A stretch of DNA of 64,000 nucleotides from positions 3,256,710 to 3,320,709 of the forward strand of contig NZ_BOQE01000001.1 of the NCBI RefSeq assembly GCF_023705585.1, written 5' to 3'. The notes beneath the pieces were generated by a model, which ran no database searches, was not told the DNA's origin, and worked only from the letters and a program-made list of their open reading frames with translations. The position numbers and the translations under genes were made by a program. How positions within the stretch are numbered: position 1 is the stretch's first letter; each line of letters opens with the position of its first letter. Origin of the DNA: Collibacillus ludicampi (GTDB lineage Bacteria > Bacillota > Bacilli > Tumebacillales > BOQE01). This document shows positions 1 to 7,776 of the stretch, piece by piece.

Positions 1-2
1 AT

Positions 3-722
3 TATTTTCGGCTGATGGTTCTGCTGAGGAAAAACTACGCGATCGCCGCTCCCACGGGGTGGGGCAAAACCACGTTTGCCAACGCCCTTATGGCGCTCAT
101 TCCACGAACACATATGAATCTGATCTTGGAAGAATCGCCGGAGATGCAGCCGCAAGTCGAGCATGCCATTCGACTGTACGAGCGCAAAGACACCATGGGC
201 AATGTGACGTTCAGCCTGGCCGACGGCCTGAAGGCGGCTCTGCGAATGAACCCTGACCGGATTTTCCTATCAGAGATCCGCGATTTAATTGCATGGGTGT
301 TCTTGCATGTGATCCAGTCCGGACACGACGGCTCAGGAACGACACTCCATGCCAGCTCGTGCAAGGCGGCCATCGAAAGGATCATCAGTCTGGCGGCGTC
401 AGGCCCAAGTGCCCCAGACCAAAAAGTGATCCGGGAAATCCTGTTTGACCGTCTGCACACGGTCATCCACGGCTCTCTGGCCGGCAAAGACAATGAGCAC
501 CGCTTTATTGATGAGGTCGTTCAGTTGAAGCCCGGTGGAGATATCCATCCCGTGACAGAGTTCATCCAACAGGGCGTGGGGCCATCTGGGGAACCGATCG
601 GGTACTGGGTATTTCACGGACCTACCGACGAGTTCGTGGAAGAGATGTTGCGCAATGGCTACGAAATCCCGGCGTCCTGGGGATGGGAAGTGGTGGATGA
701 TGAGGAGGAGGACCGGGAATGA
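3..722 (+). CDS. CpaF/TadA (VirB11-family) secretion ATPase, 5'-truncated by the window edge
   Basis: C-terminal part of a type II/IV secretion NTPase that powers pilus or conjugation-channel assembly at the inner face of the membrane. The reading frame is open back to base 3, ahead of the first ATG at 15, so the gene starts outside the window; family members are about 350-450 residues and 235 are seen after the ATG. Walker A is APTGWGKTT, Walker B/Asp box includes IFLSEIRD, and HASS corresponds to the His box. The tail is acidic (DDEEEDRE). Its stop overlaps the start of the TadB-like gene by 4 bases, so the two are translationally coupled. The family is clear; whether it serves a Tad pilus or a conjugation channel is inferred from context. 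Confidence 0.9.
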   Translation, partial: YFRLMVLLRKNYAIAAPTGWGKTTFANALMALIPRTHMNLILEESPEMQPQVEHAIRLYERKDTMGNVTFSLADGLKAALRMNPDRIFLSEIRDLIAWVFLHVIQSGHDGSGTTLHASSCKAAIERIISLAASGPSAPDQKVIREILFDRLHTVIHGSLAGKDNEHRFIDEVVQLKPGGDIHPVTEFIQQGVGPSGEPIGYWVFHGPTDEFVEEMLRNGYEIPASWGWEVVDDEEEDRE

Positions 723-1576
723 TGATACTGCTCTTTGCAGCGTTCTTCGTGGCTCTCTATTTCGCCCTGCATTGGTGGAACGGGCGGTACGAACGGGCTG
801 CCCAATCCATTCTGCGCGGTCACCAGGATCGGGAAGAGCGACGGACCCTTCAGTCACTGACCGCGCAGCTCTCCCTTCCGACTCAATTGACCCTTTCAAG
901 CCTGCATATCTGGGCGTCTTTGGCGTGCGCGATTGCTAGCGGTATCGCGAGTAAGATGTGGTGGCACAAGACACCCGTGTTTGGGATCGTCATCGGTGCA
1001 GCGATTCCGTTCCAGACCGTTGCCCTAAGGCGTCAATACTACTCACGAAGTTACCGGAAGGACGTGAAAACCGCGCTCCTGTTCGCGGGCGCGGTGTTCC
1101 GGGAAGGAGGAACTGTCGAAAACTGGGTGCGAGAGGTGAAGGACCGGCTGGAAGGCCCTCTGCGCAAGGAGTTTGCGGCCGGGGCTGCCCAGATCAACCA
1201 ACTGGGTGTGAGCTACTTTCTCCGACAGATGGCCGAAACCAGTCCGGATCCGATATTCCGGGTTGCGATGGCAGGTATCTACGACAACTATCAAAGCACC
1301 GGCGATCTGCGAGAGTTTATCAATAGTGTGTTGCAGAATCTGAGACAGCAGGAGCATGTGGAGCGATCTATCAAACAGAAGCAAAAAGAGTTTTTGAAAA
1401 TGTTCGCGTTCCCGGCCATTTTCCCACTGATGATGTATCTGATGTTCCAGCCGTCCGTCGATGCCCTTCTTGCTCATAGTTTTCAGGCCAATGTCGTGCT
1501 GTTTGTCGGTGTCGTTGGGTATGCCGCGTTGTTGAGCGTTGCGTACCGTTTAACAAGGCCCAAAATACTTGGATAA
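719..1576 (+). CDS. TadB-like inner-membrane platform protein
   Basis: 285 residues. N-terminal transmembrane segment, a second around residues 65-100, a cytoplasmic GspF-like middle (residues about 115-235 with EGGTVENWVREV and QKQKEFLKMFAF), then two C-terminal membrane segments. This matches the TadB half of the TadB/TadC pair that forms the platform under a Tad/Flp pilus. The start overlaps the ATPase stop (ATGA), with AGGAGGAGG just upstream. Assignment rests on topology and on the order ATPase-TadB-TadC; sequence identity to named TadB proteins could not be tested. Confidence 0.7.
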   Translation: MMILLFAAFFVALYFALHWWNGRYERAAQSILRGHQDREERRTLQSLTAQLSLPTQLTLSSLHIWASLACAIASGIASKMWWHKTPVFGIVIGAAIPFQTVALRRQYYSRSYRKDVKTALLFAGAVFREGGTVENWVREVKDRLEGPLRKEFAAGAAQINQLGVSYFLRQMAETSPDPIFRVAMAGIYDNYQSTGDLREFINSVLQNLRQQEHVERSIKQKQKEFLKMFAFPAIFPLMMYLMFQPSVDALLAHSFQANVVLFVGVVGYAALLSVAYRLTRPKILG

Positions 1577-1593
1577 CCAAGGGGAGGGAGAAC

Positions 1594-2463
1594 ATGATTG
1601 TTTCTTTGTGTGTTTTCTGGACCGTGGTGCTCGGATGGCCTCTCCTGAAACGCCATGTATGGCCCATCATTGCCTGGGGATATCGGATCAGACAAGAGTA
1701 TCAGCGAATGCGTGGCAAACGTCGACTCTGGCGTTTGCTGGTGCGGAAACTTGAACCTTATATGGGTCACGGTTTGGTGCATCGGGTGGAAAGGCAGATA
1801 CGTCTGGCCGGGCGACCGTGGGCGATCACGGCGACTGAGTTGATCACGATTCAGCTTTTAGGGGCAATCGGCTTGTCAGTCCTTGGGCTAACTGTCGTCC
1901 CGTCAGATGTTATGGGAATTTACGTTGTGACGGCTGTTTTGCTGCTCCCGTATCCAAACGTGCGACTCAGTGCTCTTGCAAAAAAACGACAAATGGAGGC
2001 CCGTAGTGCGGTCCGTTTTGTCAAACGGAGGTTTGTCGAAAAATTGCGCCTTGGGCTTCCGTTGGATGATGCCCTTCGAAGTGTCGCCGAAATTGCCCCT
2101 GGAGAATTTGGAGAAACCTTTCGGCGGGTGCTGAGTCAGATGAGAAACCGGCCTTTAAAAGACATCATGCAGGATTTGAGAAAAGAGTATGAGGCACCGG
2201 AGGTGGATACGTTTTGTACAGCACTCGAGTATAGCGACGAAAAGTCGCCCAGCTCTCTCATCGATAGTCTGCAACTACAAATTGGTGAGGAAGATGATCA
2301 GCAAGACGAATACATTCAAGCACAAATCGAATCGGCTCAACCCCGGCTATATGGTGTACTGGCCGTGACGTCCATTTATACACTGGCGTTTGTGATCTAT
2401 TTTGCTTGGACCATTGGACGAATCCAGTTTGGAAATGGTCCGATGACGTTTCGACTCTTTTGA
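1594..2463 (+). CDS. TadC-like inner-membrane platform protein
   Basis: 289 residues, preceded by GGGGAGGGAG. A short N-terminal membrane segment is followed by a basic region, paired membrane segments near residues 85-125, a GspF/T2SF-type cytoplasmic domain (with LPLDDALRSVAEIAPGEFGETFRRVL cut into its core DDALRSVAEIAPGEFGETFR) and a C-terminal membrane pair. This arrangement is typical of TadC. It lies 17 bases after the TadB-like gene and should work with it as a heteromeric platform energised by the ATPase. Function is inferred from topology and neighbourhood. Confidence 0.68.
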   Translation: MIVSLCVFWTVVLGWPLLKRHVWPIIAWGYRIRQEYQRMRGKRRLWRLLVRKLEPYMGHGLVHRVERQIRLAGRPWAITATELITIQLLGAIGLSVLGLTVVPSDVMGIYVVTAVLLLPYPNVRLSALAKKRQMEARSAVRFVKRRFVEKLRLGLPLDDALRSVAEIAPGEFGETFRRVLSQMRNRPLKDIMQDLRKEYEAPEVDTFCTALEYSDEKSPSSLIDSLQLQIGEEDDQQDEYIQAQIESAQPRLYGVLAVTSIYTLAFVIYFAWTIGRIQFGNGPMTFRLF

Positions 2464-2498
2464 GGGGGGAGAAATTGTTCTCTCGTCCCTCATACAGA

Positions 2499-2591
2499 AT
2501 GAAACACAGTTCAGAAAGGAGAGTATGGTCAAGACTGCAGTTGGAATCTCCATCTACATGAAACACATTTCAGAGAGGAGAGTAGAGGGAA
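2499..2591 (+). repeat. Decayed, internally deleted duplicate of the next gene's 5' region
   Basis: Bases 2499-2533 repeat bases 2558-2600 (ATGAAACAC, then TTCAGARAGGAGAGT, then ATGGTCAAGA), and 2536-2557 repeats 2650-2672 (GCAGTTGGAATCT). Copy 1 therefore carries the ribosome site and first codons of the 2592 gene joined directly to codons about 20-28, with the middle lost. It opens no useful reading frame. Confidence 0.7.
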
Positions 2592-2810
2592 ATGGTCAAG
2601 AACGTGCTTAAAAAACTTTCAGAAGGGGTTTTGGCCGTTTTAGGACTCGTTGCAGTTGGAATCTTCATCTACGCCATTAAGGAGGGGGGATTTGGGATCG
2701 GACCTCTGATCGGTATTGCGGTCGGGGCTGGTACATTCATTTGGCAAGGCAAAAAACTCTTGAATATTCAAGGAAAACAAGATCAAGGGGAGGATATGGA
2801 ATGGTATTAA
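2592..2810 (+). CDS. Small two-helix membrane protein of the transfer module
   Basis: 72 residues with two hydrophobic stretches (about residues 12-30 and 34-50, the second Gly-rich: FGIGPLIGIAVGAGTF) and a polar acidic tail. Size, topology and position between platform proteins and a pseudopilin-like protein resemble small TcpD/VirB2-VirB3-like subunits of Gram-positive conjugation systems, but no diagnostic motif is present, so the role is inference. RBS GAGAGGAGAG lies upstream. The 3' end overlaps the next start by 10 bases. Confidence 0.6.
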   Translation: MVKNVLKKLSEGVLAVLGLVAVGIFIYAIKEGGFGIGPLIGIAVGAGTFIWQGKKLLNIQGKQDQGEDMEWY

Positions 2811-3061
2811 AAACCAAACAACGATTGGAACAGTGGTGGATTGTCATTCTTACGACGCTGGCTGGCTTACGCCATTGGCTTTGCTCCGGTTGGAAGGAGC
2901 CCAAAGTGGCCCTTCGCTGGCAAGAGATGTACGGTTGGGTGGTATTTGGCTGCGGGATCTTTTTGGCTGTGAAACTCACTCCGGTGCTCCAGACGGTCAT
3001 GCAGGATGCTATCCAAAACGTGGGCAACAGTTTGAATACCTTGTTCCAAATCAGTCTGTGA
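2801..3061 (+). CDS. Small membrane protein of the transfer module
   Basis: 86 residues from the ATG at 2801, chosen because AAGGGGAGG ends 7 bases upstream; the longer frame lacks a ribosome site. A Trp/Leu-rich N-terminal stretch (QWWIVILTTLAGL) and a second hydrophobic segment (GWVVFGCGIFLAVKL) suggest two membrane passes with a short amphipathic tail. It overlaps the preceding gene and sits 10 bases before the TadE-like gene. Family not recognised; a structural part of the envelope complex is the simplest reading. Confidence 0.6.
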   Translation: MVLKTKQRLEQWWIVILTTLAGLRHWLCSGWKEPKVALRWQEMYGWVVFGCGIFLAVKLTPVLQTVMQDAIQNVGNSLNTLFQISL

Positions 3062-3071
3062 GGATTGTACG

Positions 3072-3521
3072 ATGTACGCCGGAATTCCGTTTATCCCGTG
3101 GCGAGTGCTGTTCCGTGTATTGATCATCTATCTGATGATGGCCGTCGGCACCATGGTCGTCAAAGACTGCTATGTTCTCTCGCAGACGATGCAGATGGCC
3201 CGAGCTGCGGCGATCTACCAAAACGGAATCGACCCGAACAGCGGGCAAGATGTAGCCCGTCTCCTGGCTCAAGAGATTTCGAGGGTAGTACCCGTGGACC
3301 AGGTAACCATCACGTCAGGTCCCTGGGCACCGGTACCCGGAAATGTCGGCATGCGCCAATTGGTGATCAATGTCAACTACTTTGATGGGAGCTATGTAAC
3401 CACAACGATGATGTATGGGGCCGAAATGCCCGTTTCCAGCCAGTTGTTCAGGATATTGGGATACCATCAGCAACAACCGATACTTTTGCCAGCGCAGTTT
3501 TCGTATTACCGAGAGTGGTAA
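3072..3521 (+). CDS. TadE-like pseudopilin / envelope protein
   Basis: 149 residues. One N-terminal hydrophobic helix (residues about 14-33, VLIIYLMMAVGTMVV) is followed by an extracytoplasmic domain beginning SQTMQMARAAAIYQNG, the kind of post-helix amphipathic start seen in TadE/TadF minor pseudopilins, where one TM helix precedes a beta-rich domain. No obvious prepilin-peptidase site is visible and no such peptidase lies in the window. Position immediately after the platform genes supports a pilus or channel role. Confidence 0.5.
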   Translation: MYAGIPFIPWRVLFRVLIIYLMMAVGTMVVKDCYVLSQTMQMARAAAIYQNGIDPNSGQDVARLLAQEISRVVPVDQVTITSGPWAPVPGNVGMRQLVINVNYFDGSYVTTTMMYGAEMPVSSQLFRILGYHQQQPILLPAQFSYYREW

Positions 3522-3571
3522 GGGTTCCCCTTGTGGAACCCTCAATTCCCTTTTTCAAGGCAGGTGAAGGT

Positions 3572-4261
3572 ATGCAGAGTATCGTTCCGAGGTTTCAACC
3601 GATTGTGGATGTGTTGGCCAATTGCAACATTGGGTTCGAGGCTACCATTCGGGGTGTTCACGGCGAACCTGCCCAAGACTTGTTTCAGCGGGCACTCAAG
3701 CAGGGACAGGTCACGGAATTAGACCGTGAGGCCCGTGTGGTGGCGATAGAAGAAGGGATGCCAATACTCGAACCCAATCAAAAACTCTTTCTCAACATAG
3801 CGCCTCAAAGCCTGGCGGAAGCTGTACACTGGCTGCCCGAGGATGCGCCAGTCGAACGAATCGTGCTGGAAATTACCGAGCAATTGCCTCTTGAGAAGTT
3901 CAAGACTGTTCAAAAGCGTATACAGGCGCTCAGACAACAGGGTCTGGAATGGGCTCTTGACGATTTCGGAATGGGCTTCTCAAATTTGGATTCCCTGACG
4001 AAGTTGCCGCTGTCCTATGTGAAGCTGGACAAGCAGTTTACCACGGATGTCGTAAATAAAAAGACGGCGAATGCGATCAAACACTACTGCTGGATGTTTC
4101 AGGACATGGGGATCCGGTTGATCGTCGAAGGAGTGGAAACGGAGGAGCAGAAACAGCGTCTGTTGGAGTTGGGAGTACGGTTTATGCAGGGCTATCGCTT
4201 CGGGTTCCCGAAGCTGGCGAATGAATTTGTCCGTCGGATTTCTCTCGGCCCCCTTCCTTAG
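3572..4261 (+). CDS. EAL-domain protein (cyclic-di-GMP phosphodiesterase-like)
   Basis: 229 residues from ATG 3572, chosen over the frame-opening ATG 3515 because AGGTGAAGG precedes it. A stand-alone EAL domain with no sensor or GGDEF part. Motifs: FEATIRG in place of EAxLR (third residue Thr instead of Leu), FLNIAP, EITEQ, DDFGMGFSNL, VKLDK, IVEGVETEEQ and QGYRFGFP. The first Glu, the Asn, the Glu of EITE, both Asp, the Lys and the Glu of EGVE are present, so metal-dependent cleavage of c-di-GMP is plausible. Its presence inside a transfer module suggests second-messenger control of transfer or attachment; that link is inference. Confidence 0.88.
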   Translation: MQSIVPRFQPIVDVLANCNIGFEATIRGVHGEPAQDLFQRALKQGQVTELDREARVVAIEEGMPILEPNQKLFLNIAPQSLAEAVHWLPEDAPVERIVLEITEQLPLEKFKTVQKRIQALRQQGLEWALDDFGMGFSNLDSLTKLPLSYVKLDKQFTTDVVNKKTANAIKHYCWMFQDMGIRLIVEGVETEEQKQRLLELGVRFMQGYRFGFPKLANEFVRRISLGPLP

Positions 4262-4271
4262 TGAAAGGGGG
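4249..4271 (+). promoter_or_regulatory. Hairpin with the next gene's Shine-Dalgarno in its 3' arm
   Basis: CCCCCTT (4249-4255) pairs with AAGGGGG (4265-4271); the loop contains the stop codon of the EAL gene. The 3' arm is the ribosome site of the TTG start at 4282, so ribosomes finishing the EAL gene would open the hairpin. Confidence 0.5.
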
Positions 4272-4281
4272 TTGAATCGTT

Positions 4282-4905
4282 TTGGAGAGGATTCTTCGGA
4301 TGTGGGCGCCACTTGGAATTACCGAGGTCGCCCATACAATCTTTCCTTGGTGGTGTATCGGTGCGGTGGCCTCATTCATCTGGCACGCCCGCTGGCTGGA
4401 TCTCGTCACGGTGGCAGGCGCCCTGTACGTGCTCTCTTCAGGAATTTCCGGACGAGTGACCCGGTGGTGGTCCCGAAACTTCCTGGGCCTCAGACGCTAC
4501 ATCGTCGTACCGATTCCGCGGTGGGTTGCGGGCGTTCTGATCAGGGGAAGGATGAACTTGCCGAGAGGCAAACACTACTTCCTTCTGCACGTCCGCGATG
4601 ATCGCGGCCTGGAACCGCGCCGTATGGCGAGGGAGATGCAGAGAGATATACGGTGTGGGGTGCAAGCTGAGTGGACAAATCACGCGGTTTTCCTCGGCAA
4701 CACCTTTGGCTCTCTGGGGCGGTTACAGGAGAAGTTTCTACAGGAATGGGGAGATGTGGAGATTATCGAAGGTACGTTTTTCCCGTTGCAAACGTTGTTT
4801 TTGAAGCCAGAGAGGTATCAGAGGAAGATGTTTGGAAGGGTGCTGAGTAAGGAAACGAAGTGGAAGATTGTGAAGTTTGAAGTTAGGGAAAAGGAGGTTA
4901 ATTAA
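4282..4905 (+). CDS. Membrane-anchored protein of unknown function, possibly TcpE/PrgI-like
   Basis: 207 residues from a TTG start 10 bases after GAAAGGGGG. Two adjacent hydrophobic stretches lie in residues 15-60, then a basic hinge (RVTRWWSRNFLGLRRY) and a soluble C-terminal domain. A two-TM start followed by a cytoplasmic domain is the layout of TcpE and PrgI-type conjugation proteins, but no motif proves it. It follows the EAL gene by 20 bases and precedes a secreted protein gene by 2 bases. Confidence 0.6.
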   Translation: MERILRMWAPLGITEVAHTIFPWWCIGAVASFIWHARWLDLVTVAGALYVLSSGISGRVTRWWSRNFLGLRRYIVVPIPRWVAGVLIRGRMNLPRGKHYFLLHVRDDRGLEPRRMAREMQRDIRCGVQAEWTNHAVFLGNTFGSLGRLQEKFLQEWGDVEIIEGTFFPLQTLFLKPERYQRKMFGRVLSKETKWKIVKFEVREKEVN

Positions 4906-4907
4906 AA

Positions 4908-6260
4908 ATGAGGAGAAGTATTAGAAATATCTTTTCGCTAGTATTAGTATTTTTGATGCTTATAACTGGGTATAACTTTACTCCTCTTGGAGTTCATGAG
5001 AAAAAAGTGTTTGCTTCTTCATCAAATGGGGTTGTATATCCTAATGCCACCGTTACTGGAGTGGGCTATAGTGGATACTATGATGTATATGATGCAGGGT
5101 CTTCGATAGCTGAAAACATCGTAATAACGGGAATAAAGTATAAGGCTACGATGACAAGTTACGGCTCAGTTGGGTCCCTGATATTATGTAGCTATCACTA
5201 TGAAAATGCAGGATTTTACGACGATGGCCTACAAATGCCATTACCAACATCCATGTGGTCTACCCAAAATTATTCCATCACTTTTGATCCTTCTCAATCA
5301 GCCGGATTAAAACGCATTGCAGTACGTGCTCCTTTTTGGAGTGGTGGAGGAGCACAATTCAATATCACGATCACAGAAATAGACTACATTGTTTATAATT
5401 GGGATAACATTTCTACACAAATTTCGCAAGATCGTCATGTCCAAATCGTACTGAATAGTTCAGTACCCATGCCGAATGTTTATCTCAAAGCATATAATGA
5501 AACAACTGGAAATACTCTTTATATAAGTGGTCAAACAGGCACACAATTCGTGTTTGATGACAAAAATGTAAATCCGGAACATTATTATACGTATGACTTA
5601 TATTGGGAGATTGGATGGGCAACAGATATTAATTATTCATTGAGAACCCCTTATCCCTGGGTTTATATTGGAACCTATACCATTAAGGTACCTAGTGATG
5701 CCACATTAGCTTATCAAGCAGCAACCGCCGCACAGCAAGCTGCACAACAGGCACAAGCATCCGCGGATCAAGTCAACTCTATTGTGAATTCAACTTTAAC
5801 GGTTTCTGCTGGGGTTGTACAAGATTCATCAGGAACGGTCTTAACCGCCGCCCGCGCTGCACAACAAGCGGCACAGCAGGCGAATACAGGGATACAAAAC
5901 CTGAGTAATCAAATGGGCAACTTGCAAAATACCTTAAATACAGTAAACAACAGCATCAACAACATTCAAACCCTTCTCCCGCCAACGCTCAAAAAAATCT
6001 CTGGGTATAACGGAGCAACCGCAACGTCGAGCACGTTGTTCAAAGTGACTCTGGACTACACGAATGCGACGGACTATCGTGTAGCGGTAGATGGTAACTG
6101 GAGTGGGTGGAACTCCTTGTCGTCTTATCAGACAACGGGCTATATCCCTGTGACGCTGCCATCCTCTCCGGGAATGCACCAGATCACTGTTCAGATCCGA
6201 AATGGTTCCGGTTCTACAGCCCCCACCGATCAGGCCAGCATGAGCGTCTTCAAACTTTAA
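4908..6260 (+). CDS. Secreted coiled-coil protein, possible surface adhesin
   Basis: 450 residues with a signal peptide (basic MRRSIRN, hydrophobic FSLVLVFLMLITG, cleavage near VFASSS). Residues about 35-250 are Tyr/Asn/Ser-rich and beta-like. Residues about 262-350 form an Ala/Gln coiled coil with two related blocks (TAAQQAAQQAQ and RAAQQAAQQAN) and a polar Asn/Gln/Leu heptad part. The last about 100 residues look like an immunoglobulin-type module (YRVAVDGNWSGW...). RBS AAAGGAGG. The first two thirds are more AT-rich than neighbouring genes, suggesting a mosaic gene. No named family recognised; surface contact with recipient cells is a guess. Confidence 0.75.
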   Translation: MRRSIRNIFSLVLVFLMLITGYNFTPLGVHEKKVFASSSNGVVYPNATVTGVGYSGYYDVYDAGSSIAENIVITGIKYKATMTSYGSVGSLILCSYHYENAGFYDDGLQMPLPTSMWSTQNYSITFDPSQSAGLKRIAVRAPFWSGGGAQFNITITEIDYIVYNWDNISTQISQDRHVQIVLNSSVPMPNVYLKAYNETTGNTLYISGQTGTQFVFDDKNVNPEHYYTYDLYWEIGWATDINYSLRTPYPWVYIGTYTIKVPSDATLAYQAATAAQQAAQQAQASADQVNSIVNSTLTVSAGVVQDSSGTVLTAARAAQQAAQQANTGIQNLSNQMGNLQNTLNTVNNSINNIQTLLPPTLKKISGYNGATATSSTLFKVTLDYTNATDYRVAVDGNWSGWNSLSSYQTTGYIPVTLPSSPGMHQITVQIRNGSGSTAPTDQASMSVFKL

Positions 6261-6271
6261 ATTGTTCTCTC

Positions 6272-6303
6272 ACCCGCCTTTCTACATAGAGGGCGGGTTT
6301 TCT
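6272..6303 (+). terminator. Rho-independent terminator
   Basis: ACCCGCC pairs with GGCGGGT across a 13-base loop, followed by TTTTCTATTTT, 11 bases after the secreted-protein stop. Confidence 0.75.
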
Positions 6304-6384
6304 ATTTTGTAGAGGTACTTCTGTCAGACGCCAGTATATTCTGTTTATCCTTACCAAAATCTTTGAGTGCTAGGAGGTCTACTT

Positions 6385-6873
6385 ATGAGAAGAAAATTTA
6401 TTGGAACTTTGCTTGGCCTGTCGTGTCTCTCTTTATCCACTACAGCATTGGCCGATACTGCCTCACTGGCGACAAGCACACAGAAACCGCCTGTCCAGGT
6501 GGCCGCTTTCAAAATCGGCAATGGACAGTATTCTGTCAATGGCTACACATTCCGGGATGCGGCTCCGTACATCAAAAACGATCGTACCTATTTGCCACTC
6601 CGCTTTGCCGCATACGCGGTGGGGATTGGAGACAACAACATCTATTGGGACGGAGCCAACCAAAAGGTCTATCTACAAAAGAACAACAAAATCATCGTCG
6701 TAACGATCGGCTCTAACACCATGCAAGTGGGAGATCAGACCATTCAGATGGATGTCCCCGCCGAAATCATGGACGGACGCACGATGCTTCCTATTGCCTA
6801 TATTGCTAAAGCGTTCGACTGCGATGTGCACTGGGACGGGGACAAAAAGATTGTGACGATCATCGCTCATTAG
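6385..6873 (+). CDS. Secreted copper-amine-oxidase N-terminal-domain (stalk) protein
   Basis: 162 residues from ATG 6385 (TAGGAGGT 6 bases upstream; an in-frame GTG at 6367 has no such site). Signal peptide MRRKFIGTLLGLSCLS with cleavage near ALADT. The mature part matches the copper amine oxidase N-terminal domain (PF07833) common in spore-former surface proteins: VNGYTFRDAAPYIKNDRTYL, LPLRFAAYAVG, then DGRTMLPIAYIAKAFDCDVHW. It lacks any oxidase catalytic domain, so it is a structural or binding module. It is 9 bases upstream of the next gene, likely co-transcribed. Confidence 0.85.
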   Translation: MRRKFIGTLLGLSCLSLSTTALADTASLATSTQKPPVQVAAFKIGNGQYSVNGYTFRDAAPYIKNDRTYLPLRFAAYAVGIGDNNIYWDGANQKVYLQKNNKIIVVTIGSNTMQVGDQTIQMDVPAEIMDGRTMLPIAYIAKAFDCDVHWDGDKKIVTIIAH

Positions 6874-6882
6874 GGAGGAACT

Positions 6883-7614
6883 ATGTCAAAGAAGGCGGGC
6901 TTTCTCATCCTGATTTTGGGTGTGATTGGTGGCGTAGCGGGACAATGGGGAGTGTCAAAGGCGTATCAAACCTTTGGCGCTTCTGAACCCAAAAAGGTCG
7001 TCGAAACGTACATTCAAGAGCAATCTCAAGGGCATTTCAGCCAAGCGATCAAACAATTATCGGGGGAAGCGCATTCGAAAGTCGGACAAATAACCAATCT
7101 TACCCCCGATCCGGTCGTTCAATCGAAACTTGAAGTCATCAGTAGTGGGAAGGACTTCTGCCAGATTGAAGCAACGATAAACACGCAAAAAGACACGCTC
7201 ATCGAAGACTTTTACCTGACAAAAGGAGCGGATGGTTGGAAGATTTTCTCCATCCAGTTGCCGGACGCTCAATGGTCTTCGATCAAGTCAGTGCCCATTA
7301 CCGATGAACAGAAACAAGTGATTACGCAATACACTTCATCCTTGGCAGACGGGGATGGGAAAAAAGCCGTTGAATTTCTCGCAGGACCGGCACGAATTCG
7401 GGCGAGTGTCTCCAATACAATCCCGAACATCCCCAAACAAAAAATAATCGTTGAGAGTATGGAAGGGGTAGGCAAGACGGCTAACTGTGGTATCCTCGTA
7501 AAAGTGACGGAGATGATTCAAGGGACAGCTTCTCCGAAGAAAGAAACGTTACTCTACACGTTGGTACCCGTCAGTTCCTCTTGGAAAATCTATGATCTAC
7601 GCCTCATACAATAG
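6883..7614 (+). CDS. Membrane-anchored protein with two NTF2/DUF4878-like repeats
   Basis: 243 residues after AGGGAGGAACT. An N-terminal hydrophobic segment (GFLILILGVIGGVAG) anchors or exports it. Two repeats follow, each with an alpha-helical start (KKVVETYIQEQSQGHF; KQVITQYTSSLADGDGKKAV) and a beta-rich half ending GWKIFSIQL and SWKIYDLRL. This is the look of DUF4878/NTF2-fold domains of TcpC-like and lipoprotein families; TcpC of clostridial conjugation has tandem NTF2-like domains, making a periplasm-side channel component possible. Function is inference. Confidence 0.65.
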   Translation: MSKKAGFLILILGVIGGVAGQWGVSKAYQTFGASEPKKVVETYIQEQSQGHFSQAIKQLSGEAHSKVGQITNLTPDPVVQSKLEVISSGKDFCQIEATINTQKDTLIEDFYLTKGADGWKIFSIQLPDAQWSSIKSVPITDEQKQVITQYTSSLADGDGKKAVEFLAGPARIRASVSNTIPNIPKQKIIVESMEGVGKTANCGILVKVTEMIQGTASPKKETLLYTLVPVSSSWKIYDLRLIQ

Positions 7615-7776
7615 AAAATTCGCCTGAATTAGCCTCTACAGTCTCTTTTGCGTGCAGATAGATAATAATACTATCCGCACACAAAAAACGCTCGTAGGGG
7701 CCATTTTCTTTGACTGAGGGGGTGTTTCCCTTTGGAGGTGGAAAGTGGATTTCAAAGAAAGGAGGGGAGGCGATTC

